64,000 nucleotides of DNA from Gilliamella apicola. GTDB lineage: Bacteria > Pseudomonadota > Gammaproteobacteria > Enterobacterales > Orbaceae. The first letter of the stretch is position 1. The number at the start of each line of letters is the position of its first letter. Positions 18,607 to 27,716 of this stretch are shown here, piece after piece. The position numbers and the translations under genes were made by a program. The stretch covers positions 846,721 through 910,720 of the forward strand of contig NZ_QGLP01000005.1 in NCBI RefSeq assembly GCF_003202915.1, given 5' to 3'. The notes under the pieces were generated by a model, which did no database searches, had not been told where the DNA came from, and worked only from the letters and a program-made list of their open reading frames with translations.

Positions 18607-18660
18607 GCGTGTTGCGTGTTGCGTGTTGAAAATTATAATGCATTTCGACATTCCTGTCAA
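18607..18660 (-). promoter_or_regulatory. Perfect consensus sigma-70 promoter and heptamer repeat, adhesin-like copy 2
   Basis: Minus strand: -35 TTGACA (18655-18660), 17-base spacer, -10 TATAAT (18632-18637), then three AACACGC heptamers (18607-18627) at the predicted start. The upstream region equals that of copy 1 except for an extra copy of CTGATCTTCA near 18711-18730. Confidence 0.8.
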
Positions 18661-18966
18661 TTAAATTTATGTTTTATTTGAATTTATTCTTTTGTTCGGT
18701 TGTATTTTAACTGATCTTCACTGATCTTCCTTCAGCGGATAAAATTATAATAGTTCAACAAATCGACGCAACATATTTTAACGTTTAAATTGTTAACTTT
18801 TGTAAAATTCCCACAAAATAACATTTAAAAGCAATAACCTAATAGTACTAACAAGCAAGTTTTAACCATTAAAATTGCTTATTAACAATTGATTTAGTTA
18901 AATGTAACGGATATTATCGTTCTAAAGTCCTTTTTTAATTTTTTACAATGTTACCGTAGGTCTATT

Positions 18967-18992
18967 TATACTGTTCGCACGCGAACAGTATA
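18967..18992. repeat. Perfect 12-bp palindrome between adhesin-like copy 2 and sohB
   Basis: TATACTGTTCGC and GCGAACAGTATA are separated by two bases, a perfect 12-bp inverted repeat. It resembles a LexA box, but the CTGT..ACAG spacing is 10 rather than 8, and no T-tract follows in either direction, so neither an SOS box nor a standard terminator is supported. It may be an operator or a strong hairpin. Confidence 0.6.
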
Positions 18993-19003
18993 ATGTTATC
19001 TTA

Positions 19004-19032
19004 ATTAAAAAACGGACTGTTATAGTCCGTTT
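19004..19032 (-). terminator. Intrinsic terminator of sohB
   Basis: On the minus strand AAACGGACT and AGTCCGTTT (19024-19032 and 19010-19018) form a 9-bp stem with a 5-base loop, followed by a run of six T residues. The stem overlaps the last codons of sohB. Confidence 0.85.
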
Positions 19033-20072
19033 CCTTGTCTGAAAAATAATCTCTCCATGCCTTTTACGACGTTTTTTGACAGTTTTTCGGATAGTTTTTG
19101 TTTACGTTGATAGCTAACCGCAATGATTTTATGAGTGTCTAAATACGATAAGATAAAGTCATCACTGGTACTAATTTCGTCGACCAGTCCCTTTTCTTTA
19201 GCTTGAGTGGCAAACCAGTGTTCGCCGGTAGCCACCTGTTCTATATCGATATTTGGTCGATATTCTTTTACAAAGTCTTTAAATAATAGGTGCGTCTCTT
19301 CGAGTTCTTGTTTAAATTTTTGACGACCTTCGTCGGTGTTTTCACCAAACATAGTTAGGGTTCGTTTATATTCTCCCGCTGTTTGTAATTCAATATCAAC
19401 ATCATGTTTTTTTAGTAATCGATTAAAGTTAGGGATTTGCGCAACTACACCAATTGAACCGACAATTGCAAACGGCGCTGCAACAATTTTACTGGCGGTA
19501 CAAGCCATCATATAGCCACCACTGGCTGCAACTTTGTCAACCACTGCTGTAAATGGAATATTACGTGTTCTAAAACGTAATAGCTGTGAAGCAGCAAGCC
19601 CATAACCATGCACTACCCCACCTGGGCTTTCAAGTTTTACTACCACTTGATCTTCTGGTTTGATGATGGCGAGCACCGCCGTGATCTCTTGACGTAGTTC
19701 TTCAACTTCGTGGGCATCCATACTGCCGTTAAATGATAGAACAAATAATTTAGGTTTAGCATCTGATGATTTAGCATTCTCATCGGTTTTGTCTTTCTTT
19801 TTAGCAGCTTGTTTAGCTTGTTTCTTTTCGAGTTTTTTTTGTTTTTTAAGTTCTTTATTAAATTGTTTGGCTTCAACTTCATCCATGCTTGACATTAGCA
19901 TGTCATCTTTGACTTGTTCATACTCTTGACTAATATCTTTTACGGATAAACGTCCAGCAATCGTTGATGATTTTCGCCGTTGACTTAAAATAAAAATTAA
20001 TACCACTAAAATAGCAATAACAACAGTTGCTGTTTCAGCCAAGAAGAGAGAATACTGTGAAAACCAGTTCAT
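19020..20072 (-). CDS. sohB: Inner-membrane S49 family peptidase SohB
   Basis: Signal-peptide-peptidase-like protease of the inner membrane; in E. coli extra SohB compensates for loss of DegP. The 350 residues show an N-terminal membrane anchor (ETATVVIAILVVLIFIL, about 13-29), a lysine-rich coiled linker (about 65-105) and an S49 domain with the nucleophile serine in VAASGGYMMAC and the catalytic lysine in GEYKRTLTMFG. The C-terminus is short and basic. Length is like E. coli SohB. It is transcribed alone, divergent from fhs, with its own terminator at the 3' end. No anomaly. Confidence 0.95.
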   Translation of the reverse strand: MNWFSQYSLFLAETATVVIAILVVLIFILSQRRKSSTIAGRLSVKDISQEYEQVKDDMLMSSMDEVEAKQFNKELKKQKKLEKKQAKQAAKKKDKTDENAKSSDAKPKLFVLSFNGSMDAHEVEELRQEITAVLAIIKPEDQVVVKLESPGGVVHGYGLAASQLLRFRTRNIPFTAVVDKVAASGGYMMACTASKIVAAPFAIVGSIGVVAQIPNFNRLLKKHDVDIELQTAGEYKRTLTMFGENTDEGRQKFKQELEETHLLFKDFVKEYRPNIDIEQVATGEHWFATQAKEKGLVDEISTSDDFILSYLDTHKIIAVSYQRKQKLSEKLSKNVVKGMERLFFRQGNGL

Positions 20073-20217
20073 TTAACTAATATCCTTAAGTTGAAAATTT
20101 TTGCTATTATAACAAGATAATTAACGATTGTGCCGAAAATCAATAAAGATTAAATTGTTGCTTTATTCGGCATTTTAAATTCTTTATACTGACAGCCTAA
20201 TTTATTGCAATACGAGA

Positions 20218-21924
20218 ATGAAAATGCCCTTACGCCCAATAACAGAAATCGCTGAAAAATGTAATATTCCTGAACAATACGTACTTCCTTACGGCAAGCA
20301 TGTCGCCAAAATCGACTTATCAATTCTTAACGACAAGCGAAATAAAGTGGATGGTAAACTAGTTTTAGTTACCGCCATTACACCAACTCCGTTAGGTGAA
20401 GGTAAAACGGTTAATACAATAGGCTTGAGTGAAGGTCTTAACTATTTAGGTAAATCTGCTATCGCCTGTATTCGTCAACCTAGCTTAGGACCAGTTTTTG
20501 GGGTCAAAGGTGGTGCTGCCGGTGGCGGGCAAGCCGAAGTTTTGCCGATGGAGACATTAAATCTTCATCTTACTGGAGATATTCATGCGATTACCGCCGC
20601 CCACGATTTAGCGTCTGCGGCATTAGATTCTCGTCTTTATCATGAAGAGCGCCTTGGTGATGAATTTACAACACAAACGGGGTTACCACGTTTAAACATC
20701 GATGTTAATCGTATTGTTTGGAAACGTGTTATCGATCACAATGATCGCGCTCTGCGTAATATTACTGTCGGTGTTGGCGGTGGCGTCAATGGTATTGAAC
20801 GCCGTGATGGATTTGAGATCACCGCCGCATCTGAACTGATGGCAATATTGGCGTTGGCTTCCGATTTACATGATATGCGAACACGTATTGGTCGTATTAT
20901 TTTAGCCTATAATACCCACGGTGAGCCAATCACCGCCGAGCAACTTGAAGTGGCGGGTGCCATGACGGTATTGCTTAAAAATGCCATCAATCCAAACTTG
21001 ATGCAAACCGTTGAGAGCACTCCAGTGTTAATTCATGCCGGACCATTTGCGAATATTGCCCATGGGAACTCATCGGTTATCGCTGACCGCATTGCTTTGC
21101 AATTAGCTGACTATGTGATAACCGAAGCTGGATTTGGATCTGACATGGGTATGGAAAAATTCTTTAACATTAAATATCGACAAGCTGGCGTTAAAGCATC
21201 CTGTGTGGTTTTAGTCGCAACTGTACGTAGCTTAAAATCCAATAGCGGTAAATATAATATCAAACCTGGACAAGCCATACCGAAAGAGATCTCAGAGTCT
21301 AATGTGGAATTACTAGAAATTGGTGCAGCTAATTTAGCTTGGCATATCAATAATGCTAAAAGTTATGGTTTACAAGTGATTGTTGCAATCAATCGATTCC
21401 CACATGATAGTGAAGAAGAATTAGCATTTTTACAAAAATACGCGATTGAACATGGTGCATTTGCCTGTGAAGTGAGTGAAGTATTTACTCAAGGCGGTAA
21501 AGGCGCAGAGAAACTGGCTAAACATGTGATTAAAGCGTGTGATATGCCAAGTGAAATCAAGTTACCTTATCCCGACAGTATGTCATTAATGGATAAGATT
21601 CAAACTATGGTAAAAAAATATGGTGCTAATAAAGCTAATTTATCAGACACAGCGCTTAAAAACATTAAAGAAATTGAAGCATTAAAATTAGAGCACTTAC
21701 CACTTTGTATCGCGAAAACACCAATGTCAATTAGTGCTGATGCAAATTTAAAAAATGTACCAACCAATTTTGATGTTGATATCAGTCATTTAGCAATATC
21801 TGCCGGTGCTGGTTTTATTCGGGTTTATGCAGGTAATGTAATGACAATGCCTGGGCTCGGTACCAATCCAGCTTATCGTCATATTGATATTGACAAAGAT
21901 GGTAATATTGTTGGTTTAAGTTAA
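20218..21924 (+). CDS. fhs: Formate--tetrahydrofolate ligase
   Basis: ATP-dependent formation of 10-formyl-THF from formate and THF, which supplies one-carbon units for purines and formyl-Met-tRNA and lets the cell use formate from mixed-acid fermentation. The 568 residues contain the P-loop [11 protein letters not shown] (about 59-69), the following [30 protein letters not shown] and the C-terminal [19 protein letters not shown]. Length is normal for the family. ATGs at 20218 and 20224 are both possible; the first is used. Enterobacteria such as E. coli K-12 generally lack fhs, so its presence is informative about lineage. An RsxB-like ferredoxin gene follows within 15 bases. Confidence 0.96.
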   Translation: MKMPLRPITEIAEKCNIPEQYVLPYGKHVAKIDLSILNDKRNKVDGKLVLVTAITPTPLGEGKTVNTIGLSEGLNYLGKSAIACIRQPSLGPVFGVKGGAAGGGQAEVLPMETLNLHLTGDIHAITAAHDLASAALDSRLYHEERLGDEFTTQTGLPRLNIDVNRIVWKRVIDHNDRALRNITVGVGGGVNGIERRDGFEITAASELMAILALASDLHDMRTRIGRIILAYNTHGEPITAEQLEVAGAMTVLLKNAINPNLMQTVESTPVLIHAGPFANIAHGNSSVIADRIALQLADYVITEAGFGSDMGMEKFFNIKYRQAGVKASCVVLVATVRSLKSNSGKYNIKPGQAIPKEISESNVELLEIGAANLAWHINNAKSYGLQVIVAINRFPHDSEEELAFLQKYAIEHGAFACEVSEVFTQGGKGAEKLAKHVIKACDMPSEIKLPYPDSMSLMDKIQTMVKKYGANKANLSDTALKNIKEIEALKLEHLPLCIAKTPMSISADANLKNVPTNFDVDISHLAISAGAGFIRVYAGNVMTMPGLGTNPAYRHIDIDKDGNIVGLS

Positions 21925-21937
21925 TTCAAAATTGATT

Positions 21938-22324
21938 ATGCAATATAAAGCCCTTATTGATGAAGAAAATTGTATTGGTTGTGGCAAATGTATTCGCGTT
22001 TGCCCTACTGATGCTATTGTTGGTAGCAAACAGGTACTACATACTATATTACCGCAGTTCTGCACCTCTTGTAGTAATTGTATTAATACCTGTCCAACTG
22101 ACTGTATTACCTTAACGACCCTTGGCGTTGCCCTAAGTGAGCAAGAAGAGTTATTGTTAACCGAGAAGAAACAACAACGCTTAAGCCGTAATCAGTTAGT
22201 TCCACCTACTATTTTATTCCCTAGGTCGATGTCGACAAGTAGTGCGACTACACAGAAAGATCGCAAACAATCGATTGCCGATGCCATCGCCCGAGTTAAA
22301 GCCAGAAAAAACCTCGCTAATTAG
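21938..22324 (+). CDS. RsxB/RnfB-like 2[4Fe-4S] ferredoxin with RnfC-like tail
   Basis: About 128 residues. Two cluster motifs, [12 protein letters not shown] (about 13-24) and [12 protein letters not shown] (about 44-55), and the surrounding ALIDEENC and [13 protein letters not shown] match the ferredoxin domain of RnfB/RsxB. The membrane anchor and N-terminal Fe-S domain of true RsxB are absent, so the protein is soluble. The tail carries [17 protein letters not shown], like the repeated unit at the C-terminus of RnfC/RsxC. It follows fhs by about 14 bases and ends in a terminator, so it is probably co-transcribed with fhs. Role unknown; electron carrier is the safe statement. Start at ATG 21938 preferred over a TTG two codons earlier. 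Its 3' end is duplicated at 22553-22598. Confidence 0.8.
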   Translation: MQYKALIDEENCIGCGKCIRVCPTDAIVGSKQVLHTILPQFCTSCSNCINTCPTDCITLTTLGVALSEQEELLLTEKKQQRLSRNQLVPPTILFPRSMSTSSATTQKDRKQSIADAIARVKARKNLAN

Positions 22325-22336
22325 TGAGGTTTTATT
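22309..22336 (+). terminator. Intrinsic terminator of the fhs-ferredoxin operon
   Basis: AACCTC and GAGGTT flank the near-palindrome CTAATTAG, giving a stem of about ten pairs with one G-T mismatch, followed by TTTATTTT. The stem contains the ferredoxin stop codon. Confidence 0.75.
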
Positions 22337-22595
22337 TTCTTCATTTTATCCCATTAGAAGTATTAAAGTATTACTCATTATTACTGCTAAATGCCCGTTT
22401 ACGGCCGTTTTCGGTTAAATGACGTTTACGTAGACGAACAGATAATGGCGTAACTTTAACTAACTCATCATCATCAATAAACGCTAATACATGTGCTAAC
22501 GACATTGTCACTGGTGGTGATTATCTAGTTACTTCATCACTACCCGATCAATGATCGCAAACAATCGATTGCCGACGCCATCGCCCGAGTTAAAG

Positions 22596-22685
22596 CCAAA
22601 TTAAAAGGCCTGACTCCGGTTGAATATCGAAATCAGGCCTTACAAGCCGCTTAATAAAAGTGTCCAACTTTATGGGGTCACTTCA
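22596..22685 (+). mobile_element. Remnant of an IS3-family insertion sequence (right end)
   Basis: Translation of 22587-22653 gives AKLKGLTPVEYRNQALQAA and a stop, the usual C-terminus of IS3-family (IS150-like) OrfB transposases. A terminal-repeat-like segment follows (22661-22685, TGTCCAACTTTATGGGGTCA and on). The rest of the element is gone. It sits inside the duplicated segment next to typA and may have mediated the rearrangement. Confidence 0.75.
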
Positions 22686-22738
22686 TAATTAGCGAGGTTT
22701 TATTTGCTTTATTTTAGACAATTAAAAGTATTAAAGTA

Positions 22739-24562
22739 TCACTCTTTATTACTTCTAAATGCACGTTTACGGTCGTTTTCCGTTAAATGACGTTTACGTA
22801 GACGAACAGATAATGGCGTAACTTCAACTAACTCATCATCATCAATAAACTCTAATGCTTGTTCTAATGACATTTTTACTGGTGGTGATAAGGTAGTTGC
22901 TTCATCCGTACCGGATGCTCGCATGTTAGTTAATTTCTTACCAGTTAAGCAGTTTACGGTTAAATCATTTGAGCGAGTATGGATACCAATAATTTGCCCT
23001 TCATAAACTTCAGCACCATGACCAAGGAATAATTTACCACGATCTTGTAAGCTATAAAGTGCATAAGCTAACGCTTTACCCGTACCGTTTGAAATCATTA
23101 CCCCATTAATACGTTGACCGATTTCACCTGGGCGAACATCATCGTAATGGCTAAATGTTGAGTAAAGTAAACCTGTACCAGATGTCATAGTCATAAATTC
23201 AGTTCTAAAACCGATAAGACCACGGCTTGGGATCACATAATCTAAACGTACCCGACCTTTACCATCAGGTAACATATTGGTTAAATCACCTTTACGTAAA
23301 CCTAAGGCTTCCATCACTGAACCTTGGTGCTGTTCTTCAATATCTAAAGTCACTTGTTCGAAAGGTTCTTGCTTTTTACCGTCGACTTCTCTATAGATAA
23401 CTTTAGGACGAGATACACCAAGCTCATAACCTTCACGACGCATATTTTCGATAAGCACCGATAAGTGCAATTCACCACGACCTGAAACTTTAAATGCATC
23501 TGGATCTGGAGTTTCTTCAACGCGTAATGCCACGTTATGCACTAGTTCTTTATTTAAGCGTTCAAGGATTTGTCGAGAAGTGACATATTTACCTTCTTTA
23601 CCGGCAAATGGTGAGCTATTAACATTAAAGAACATGGTTACCGTTGGTTCATCGACACTTAATGCTGGTAATGCTTCAACACAGCTGTTATCACAAATCG
23701 TATCTGAGATACCAAGTTCACCTAAACCAGTGATAGCAATAATATCGCCAGCTTCGGCAACTTCTGCTTCATAACGTTGTAAGCCTAAGTGACCTAATAC
23801 TTGACCAACTTTGCCAGTGCGTTTGTTACCCTCGCTATCAACAATAGTGACTTGTTGATTTGGTTTAACGCGACCACGTTTAATACGCCCAATCCCAATA
23901 ACACCAACATAATTGTTATAATCAAGTTGCGAAATTTGCATTTGGAATGGACCATCTAAATCCACTTTTGGTGGCTCTACATGTTCAACAATCGCTTCAA
24001 ATAGTGGTGTCATGTCTTGCGCCATGTCTTCATGATCAAGACCTGCAATCCCCATTAAAGCTGATGCATAAACAATTGGGAAGTCAAGTTGTTCATCAGT
24101 TGCGCCAAGATTAACGAATAGGTCGAATACTTGATCGACAACCCAATCAGGACGTGCACCCGGACGGTCAACTTTGTTGATAACCACAATTGGTTTTAAA
24201 CCATAAGCAAACGCTTTTTGCGTCACGAAACGTGTTTGTGGCATTGGTCCATCCATTGCATCAACAAGCAATAGTACTGAGTCAACCATCGACATTACAC
24301 GTTCAACTTCACCACCAAAATCGGCATGACCTGGGGTATCAACGATATTAATTCGGTAACCATTCCAATCAATAGCGGTATTTTTAGCTAAAATAGTAAT
24401 ACCACGCTCTTTTTCAAGCGCGTTAGAATCCATTATTCTCTCGTTGTCATCGCCACGCAAATTATCTAGTGTACCAGACTGTTTTAAAAGTTTATCAACC
24501 AAGGTTGTTTTACCATGGTCAACGTGAGCAATAATGGCTATATTTCTTAAATTTTCAATCAC
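22739..24562 (-). CDS. typA: Ribosome-associated translational GTPase TypA/BipA
   Basis: EF-G-like GTPase acting in ribosome assembly and stress or low-temperature growth. The 607 residues start [21 protein letters not shown] with the G1 loop, then [10 protein letters not shown] (G3) and [11 protein letters not shown] (G4), the beta-barrel domain II, the EF-G-like domains III and V, and the BipA-specific C-terminal domain ending in [17 protein letters not shown]. Length matches E. coli. It is transcribed towards the fhs operon. Its last part is duplicated as a decayed copy at 22370-22549. A TTGATCTATATCACA sequence (24629-24643) upstream is CRP-like but imperfect. Confidence 0.97.
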   Translation of the reverse strand: MIENLRNIAIIAHVDHGKTTLVDKLLKQSGTLDNLRGDDNERIMDSNALEKERGITILAKNTAIDWNGYRINIVDTPGHADFGGEVERVMSMVDSVLLLVDAMDGPMPQTRFVTQKAFAYGLKPIVVINKVDRPGARPDWVVDQVFDLFVNLGATDEQLDFPIVYASALMGIAGLDHEDMAQDMTPLFEAIVEHVEPPKVDLDGPFQMQISQLDYNNYVGVIGIGRIKRGRVKPNQQVTIVDSEGNKRTGKVGQVLGHLGLQRYEAEVAEAGDIIAITGLGELGISDTICDNSCVEALPALSVDEPTVTMFFNVNSSPFAGKEGKYVTSRQILERLNKELVHNVALRVEETPDPDAFKVSGRGELHLSVLIENMRREGYELGVSRPKVIYREVDGKKQEPFEQVTLDIEEQHQGSVMEALGLRKGDLTNMLPDGKGRVRLDYVIPSRGLIGFRTEFMTMTSGTGLLYSTFSHYDDVRPGEIGQRINGVMISNGTGKALAYALYSLQDRGKLFLGHGAEVYEGQIIGIHTRSNDLTVNCLTGKKLTNMRASGTDEATTLSPPVKMSLEQALEFIDDDELVEVTPLSVRLRKRHLTENDRKRAFRSNKE

Positions 24563-24709
24563 AATTAAAATCCCAATTAGGAGACAGATTCTTTAGGCGC
24601 AATATTGTACACCTTTTTAGTAAAAAAGTTGATCTATATCACAAAGTTTCTGCAAAAGAAGTTTAAGACTTGATATTTAACGAAAATAGTGCCTTATTTT
24701 AGCAAAATG

Positions 24710-25249
24710 CTAGGATTGAGGATCAATAAGTGCGACAAATTGCTCGGCGAATTCATCTACTTTAGCCCAATTTGTATACTCGATCACCTCTTTAGTAACA
24801 TCGGTATCGCCCTTACCTAACCACATAATAAATCGAATCATATTACGATCGAACCAGTTATACTTAGGATAATAAAGCGCACCAGCGAATACCGCTTTGA
24901 TAGTTGGTTGCCAGGCAATTTTAGCGAGGAACTTTTTGGTGTATAAATTGGTTTCAGGTGTATTTTTATGCGGTTTCCTCGCCACTACATTCACACCGAA
25001 GAATCCCGATTTAAGCGTATTTAATTGCGCAAAATTAGCATCAATAAATTTTTTCATGGTTTTACTGTAAAAACCATATCGAATTGAACAACCTATTAAA
25101 ACCGCTTGATAGCTACCAAGATCAATCTTACTTCCGGGCAATAACTCAAGCAAATCACAATCACATTTACCCACAAGATGCGTTTTTATTCGCTGCATAA
25201 TTTTAAGGGTTTGCTTTTCGTGAGTGGTGTAAAGCAGTAAGACCTTCAT
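24710..25249 (-). CDS. hemG: Menaquinone-dependent protoporphyrinogen IX dehydrogenase
   Basis: Flavodoxin-like FMN enzyme that oxidises protoporphyrinogen IX to protoporphyrin IX in heme synthesis, passing electrons to quinones. The 179-residue product aligns along its length with E. coli HemG: YTTHEKQT (phosphate loop), IGCSIRYGFYSKTMKKF, VNVVARKPHKNTPETN, AGALYYPKYNWFDR and IEYTNW. The frame is open 14 codons further upstream, but the ATG at 25249 has AGGAAACG ahead of it and starts the flavodoxin fold, so it is chosen. It lies alone, downstream of typA on the same strand. Confidence 0.93.
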   Translation of the reverse strand: MKVLLLYTTHEKQTLKIMQRIKTHLVGKCDCDLLELLPGSKIDLGSYQAVLIGCSIRYGFYSKTMKKFIDANFAQLNTLKSGFFGVNVVARKPHKNTPETNLYTKKFLAKIAWQPTIKAVFAGALYYPKYNWFDRNMIRFIMWLGKGDTDVTKEVIEYTNWAKVDEFAEQFVALIDPQS

Positions 25250-25680
25250 TTTACGTTTCCTATTAGCGTTTATAAATGTATCCGAGGACAACGGATTGTC
25301 GCCTAAAATTTGTCTTAGAAACTATTGCCAAGTTGATATCACATAAACCTATGCCTTCGCAATAGACAAATTAAGAAATAAAAATAACAACATATTATAT
25401 ACCAATATTAAAACAGAAAAACGAATGCGTTAATTTTACTTTTTTATTTTTTAAAAAGAAATGACGGCTTTTTTGGTTAAACCAAGAGTAATCGAGATGG
25501 AATTGGTTGATAGAATTTTGTGATATAGCTAGCAATTCACAGAAAAAAAGTTTGAAATACCAAATTTATATCTTTATTATAAAAATTAAATCTGTGTTTT
25601 AATCTTTTTTAGCATTAATTTATTGTCTGTTATAGACATTAAGCACTACAAAAAACTATTTATACATCTGGAGATATCTT
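25250..25680. other. Intergenic region before the polyol island
   Basis: About 430 bases, strongly AT-rich, between hemG and the divergent dehydrogenase gene. It must hold the promoters of both. A possible TATAGACATTAAG segment lies near 25630. No gene, tRNA or strong operator palindrome is seen. Confidence 0.4.
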
Positions 25681-26724
25681 ATGAAAAATACTGTCGCAAT
25701 ATTGGAAAAACCGGGAAAAATGGTTATCAAAGAGACGCAAATGCCTACCCCTAAAGATGATGAAGTTTTAATTGAAGTAAAATATGTTGGTATCTGCGGT
25801 TCAGATGTTCATGGATTCGAACACGGCCCCTATATTCCACCTAAAGACCCAAATCAAATTATTGGTTTGGGTCATGAATGTTCCGGAATTATTAAAAAAA
25901 TCGGTAAAAATGTTAGAAAATTCAAGGTCGGACAACGAGTATGTATAGAACCTGGAGTACCTTGTTATACCTGTGAGTTTTGTTTATCTGGTCATTACAA
26001 TGTCTGTCCTAATGTTGACTTTATGGCTACTCAGCCCAATTATCGTGGCGCACTTACTAACTATTTAACCCATCCTGAAGCAATGACCTTCCATCTTCCT
26101 GAAAACATGTCACTAATAGAAGGTGCACTTGTTGAACCTGCGGCAGTAGGTATTCATGCAGCTAAAATGGCCGGAGATTTATTAGGTAAAACCGTTGTGA
26201 TTTTAGGTGCTGGCTGTATTGGTCTGATGACACTGCAAGCATGCAAATTGAAAGGCGCGGCAAAAATTGTAATGATCGACATCTTAGACAATCGGTTAAC
26301 TAAAGCCATTGAACTAGGTGCCACTGCAACCCTCAAAGGTAACGATCCGCAATTAACCGAGAAAGTTAAAAGTATTGTTGGCGAATATGGTGCCGATGTG
26401 GTGCTGGAAACTGCTGGTTCAATTTTCACTGCAGAAAAAGCTTTAGAAGTTGTTAAACGCCGAGGAAAAATTCTAATCGTTGGTTCTATTGCGGGTGGTG
26501 TTCCTGTTGAATTTTTGAAAATTAATCGTGAAGTCACCATTCAAACTGTTTTCAGATATGCCAATGATTTCCCGGCAACCATAGATTCTATCGCTAATGG
26601 AGACTTTGACGTAGATTCAATTGCCGATCGTTTTTTCAATTACCAAGATACTCAGAAGGCCTTTGAATTTTCAGTTAACAACAAAAAAGAGTTAATTAAA
26701 GGCGTAATCAAAGTAGCTGATTAA
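25681..26724 (+). CDS. Zinc-dependent polyol dehydrogenase (sorbitol/xylitol dehydrogenase-like MDR)
   Basis: Medium-chain dehydrogenase that likely oxidises a sugar alcohol to a ketose with NAD. The 347 residues contain the catalytic zinc site (GICGSDVHGFEHG with Cys, GLGHECSG with His-Glu), the structural zinc cysteines in CYTCEFCLSGHYNVC, and the Rossmann loop VVILGAGCIGLMTLQA (about 173-188), followed by an acidic residue (MIDILDNR) suggesting NAD rather than NADP. Length is typical of sorbitol dehydrogenases. It opens a plus-strand operon with a PfkB kinase and an aldo/keto reductase, so its product is probably the ketose phosphorylated by the next gene. The exact polyol cannot be told. 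Confidence 0.87.
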   Translation: MKNTVAILEKPGKMVIKETQMPTPKDDEVLIEVKYVGICGSDVHGFEHGPYIPPKDPNQIIGLGHECSGIIKKIGKNVRKFKVGQRVCIEPGVPCYTCEFCLSGHYNVCPNVDFMATQPNYRGALTNYLTHPEAMTFHLPENMSLIEGALVEPAAVGIHAAKMAGDLLGKTVVILGAGCIGLMTLQACKLKGAAKIVMIDILDNRLTKAIELGATATLKGNDPQLTEKVKSIVGEYGADVVLETAGSIFTAEKALEVVKRRGKILIVGSIAGGVPVEFLKINREVTIQTVFRYANDFPATIDSIANGDFDVDSIADRFFNYQDTQKAFEFSVNNKKELIKGVIKVAD

Positions 26725-26738
26725 AAAGGAGTTTTGAA

Positions 26739-27716
26739 ATGAGCAGTGTTGAAGTGATTTGTATTGGTGCAGCAATTGTTGATTTACCTTTATATCCGGT
26801 AGGTGAACATATCTTTAAAAATGTTTCTTATCCAGTTGATAATATATCAATGACGATAGGCGGAGATGCAATAAATGAAGCAACAATAATTACAAGACTT
26901 GGTCACAAAGTATCATTATTTGCGATGGTTGGTAATGATGTTGCAGGTAAATTTATTAAAGATTTTGCCCAACAAAATAATATTATTACAGACAATTTAA
27001 TAACCCGAGAAGATATCACCACATCTATAAATGTAGGTTTGGTTCAGGAAGATGGTGAGCGAACGTTTGTCACCAATAGAAATGGTAGTCTTTGGAAGAT
27101 GTCCTTACAAGACATTGAACTGGCTAATATCAAACAAGCAAAAATTTTATCTTTAGCAAGTATTTTCAATAATCCTAAATTGGATAATCACGCATTAGTT
27201 TCAATTTTCAAAAAAGCAAAATCTGAACATATGATTATTTGCGCTGATATGGTTAAGAGTCGGTTAGGTGAAGGTTTAACTGATATTGCTGAAGCATTAA
27301 GTTATATTGATTACTTCTTCCCCAATTATGATGAAGCATCTGAGCTCACAGGGAAAACAGAACTGAGTGAGATTGCGGATACTTTCATTGCATTAGGGGT
27401 AAAGAACGTGCTTATCAAAATTGGAAAAAATGGTTGTTACATTAAAAACCAACATCTAAGCAAAATTGCCCCCGCGTTCAAAAAACCTAAAGGCGTCAAA
27501 ATTGATACTATCGGCGCAGGCGATAACTTTGCATCAGGATTTATTTCTGCCTTATTAAGAGGACAATCAATTGAAGAGTGTGCGGTATTTGGTAATGCAG
27601 TAGCTTCAGTATCAATTGAGTCACTAGGAGCAACAACCGGCGTGAAAAGTCGTAAACAAGTAGAAGAGATGATCGCAATTTATGAAAAAAGTAATGGGAG
27701 AGTGAGTTGTGAATAA
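26739..27716 (+). CDS. PfkB-family carbohydrate kinase
   Basis: A ribokinase-fold sugar kinase. The 325 residues show MTIGGDAINEATIITRLG near the start (substrate-binding PfkB motif 1), LFAMVGNDVAGKF, the C-terminal motif 2 DTIGAGDNFASGFISALL with the catalytic Asp, and NAVASVSIESLGAT. An AAGGAG lies eight bases before the ATG. It follows the polyol dehydrogenase by 14 bases and overlaps the next gene by 8 bases, so the three form one operon. Together with the class II aldolase across the island this suggests ketose phosphorylation before aldol cleavage. Substrate unknown (fructose, tagatose or a related ketose are candidates). Confidence 0.88.
   Translation: MSSVEVICIGAAIVDLPLYPVGEHIFKNVSYPVDNISMTIGGDAINEATIITRLGHKVSLFAMVGNDVAGKFIKDFAQQNNIITDNLITREDITTSINVGLVQEDGERTFVTNRNGSLWKMSLQDIELANIKQAKILSLASIFNNPKLDNHALVSIFKKAKSEHMIICADMVKSRLGEGLTDIAEALSYIDYFFPNYDEASELTGKTELSEIADTFIALGVKNVLIKIGKNGCYIKNQHLSKIAPAFKKPKGVKIDTIGAGDNFASGFISALLRGQSIEECAVFGNAVASVSIESLGATTGVKSRKQVEEMIAIYEKSNGRVSCE

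Larger units (their letters stand above)
22259..22930. repeat. Imperfect tandem duplication of the ferredoxin 3' end, terminator and typA 3' end
   Basis: Unit A (22259-22549) holds the last codons of the ferredoxin gene, its terminator and a decayed copy of the last 150 bases of typA. Unit B (22553-22930) repeats the same order: ferredoxin tail (22553-22598), an IS3-type end (22596-22685) in place of the first terminator arm, the rest of the terminator (22687 on), then the genuine typA 3' end. Matches are long and colinear with scattered differences, for example GCCGATGCC versus GCCGACGCC. Unit A therefore contains a non-functional typA tail. Confidence 0.85.

Noticed and set aside
18967..18992. 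LexA (SOS) box
   Set aside because: The CTGT and ACAG halves are separated by 10 bases instead of 8.
24629..24643. CRP site upstream of typA
   Set aside because: TTGATCTATATCACA has only one good half-site; too weak to call beside the two perfect sites at mtlA.
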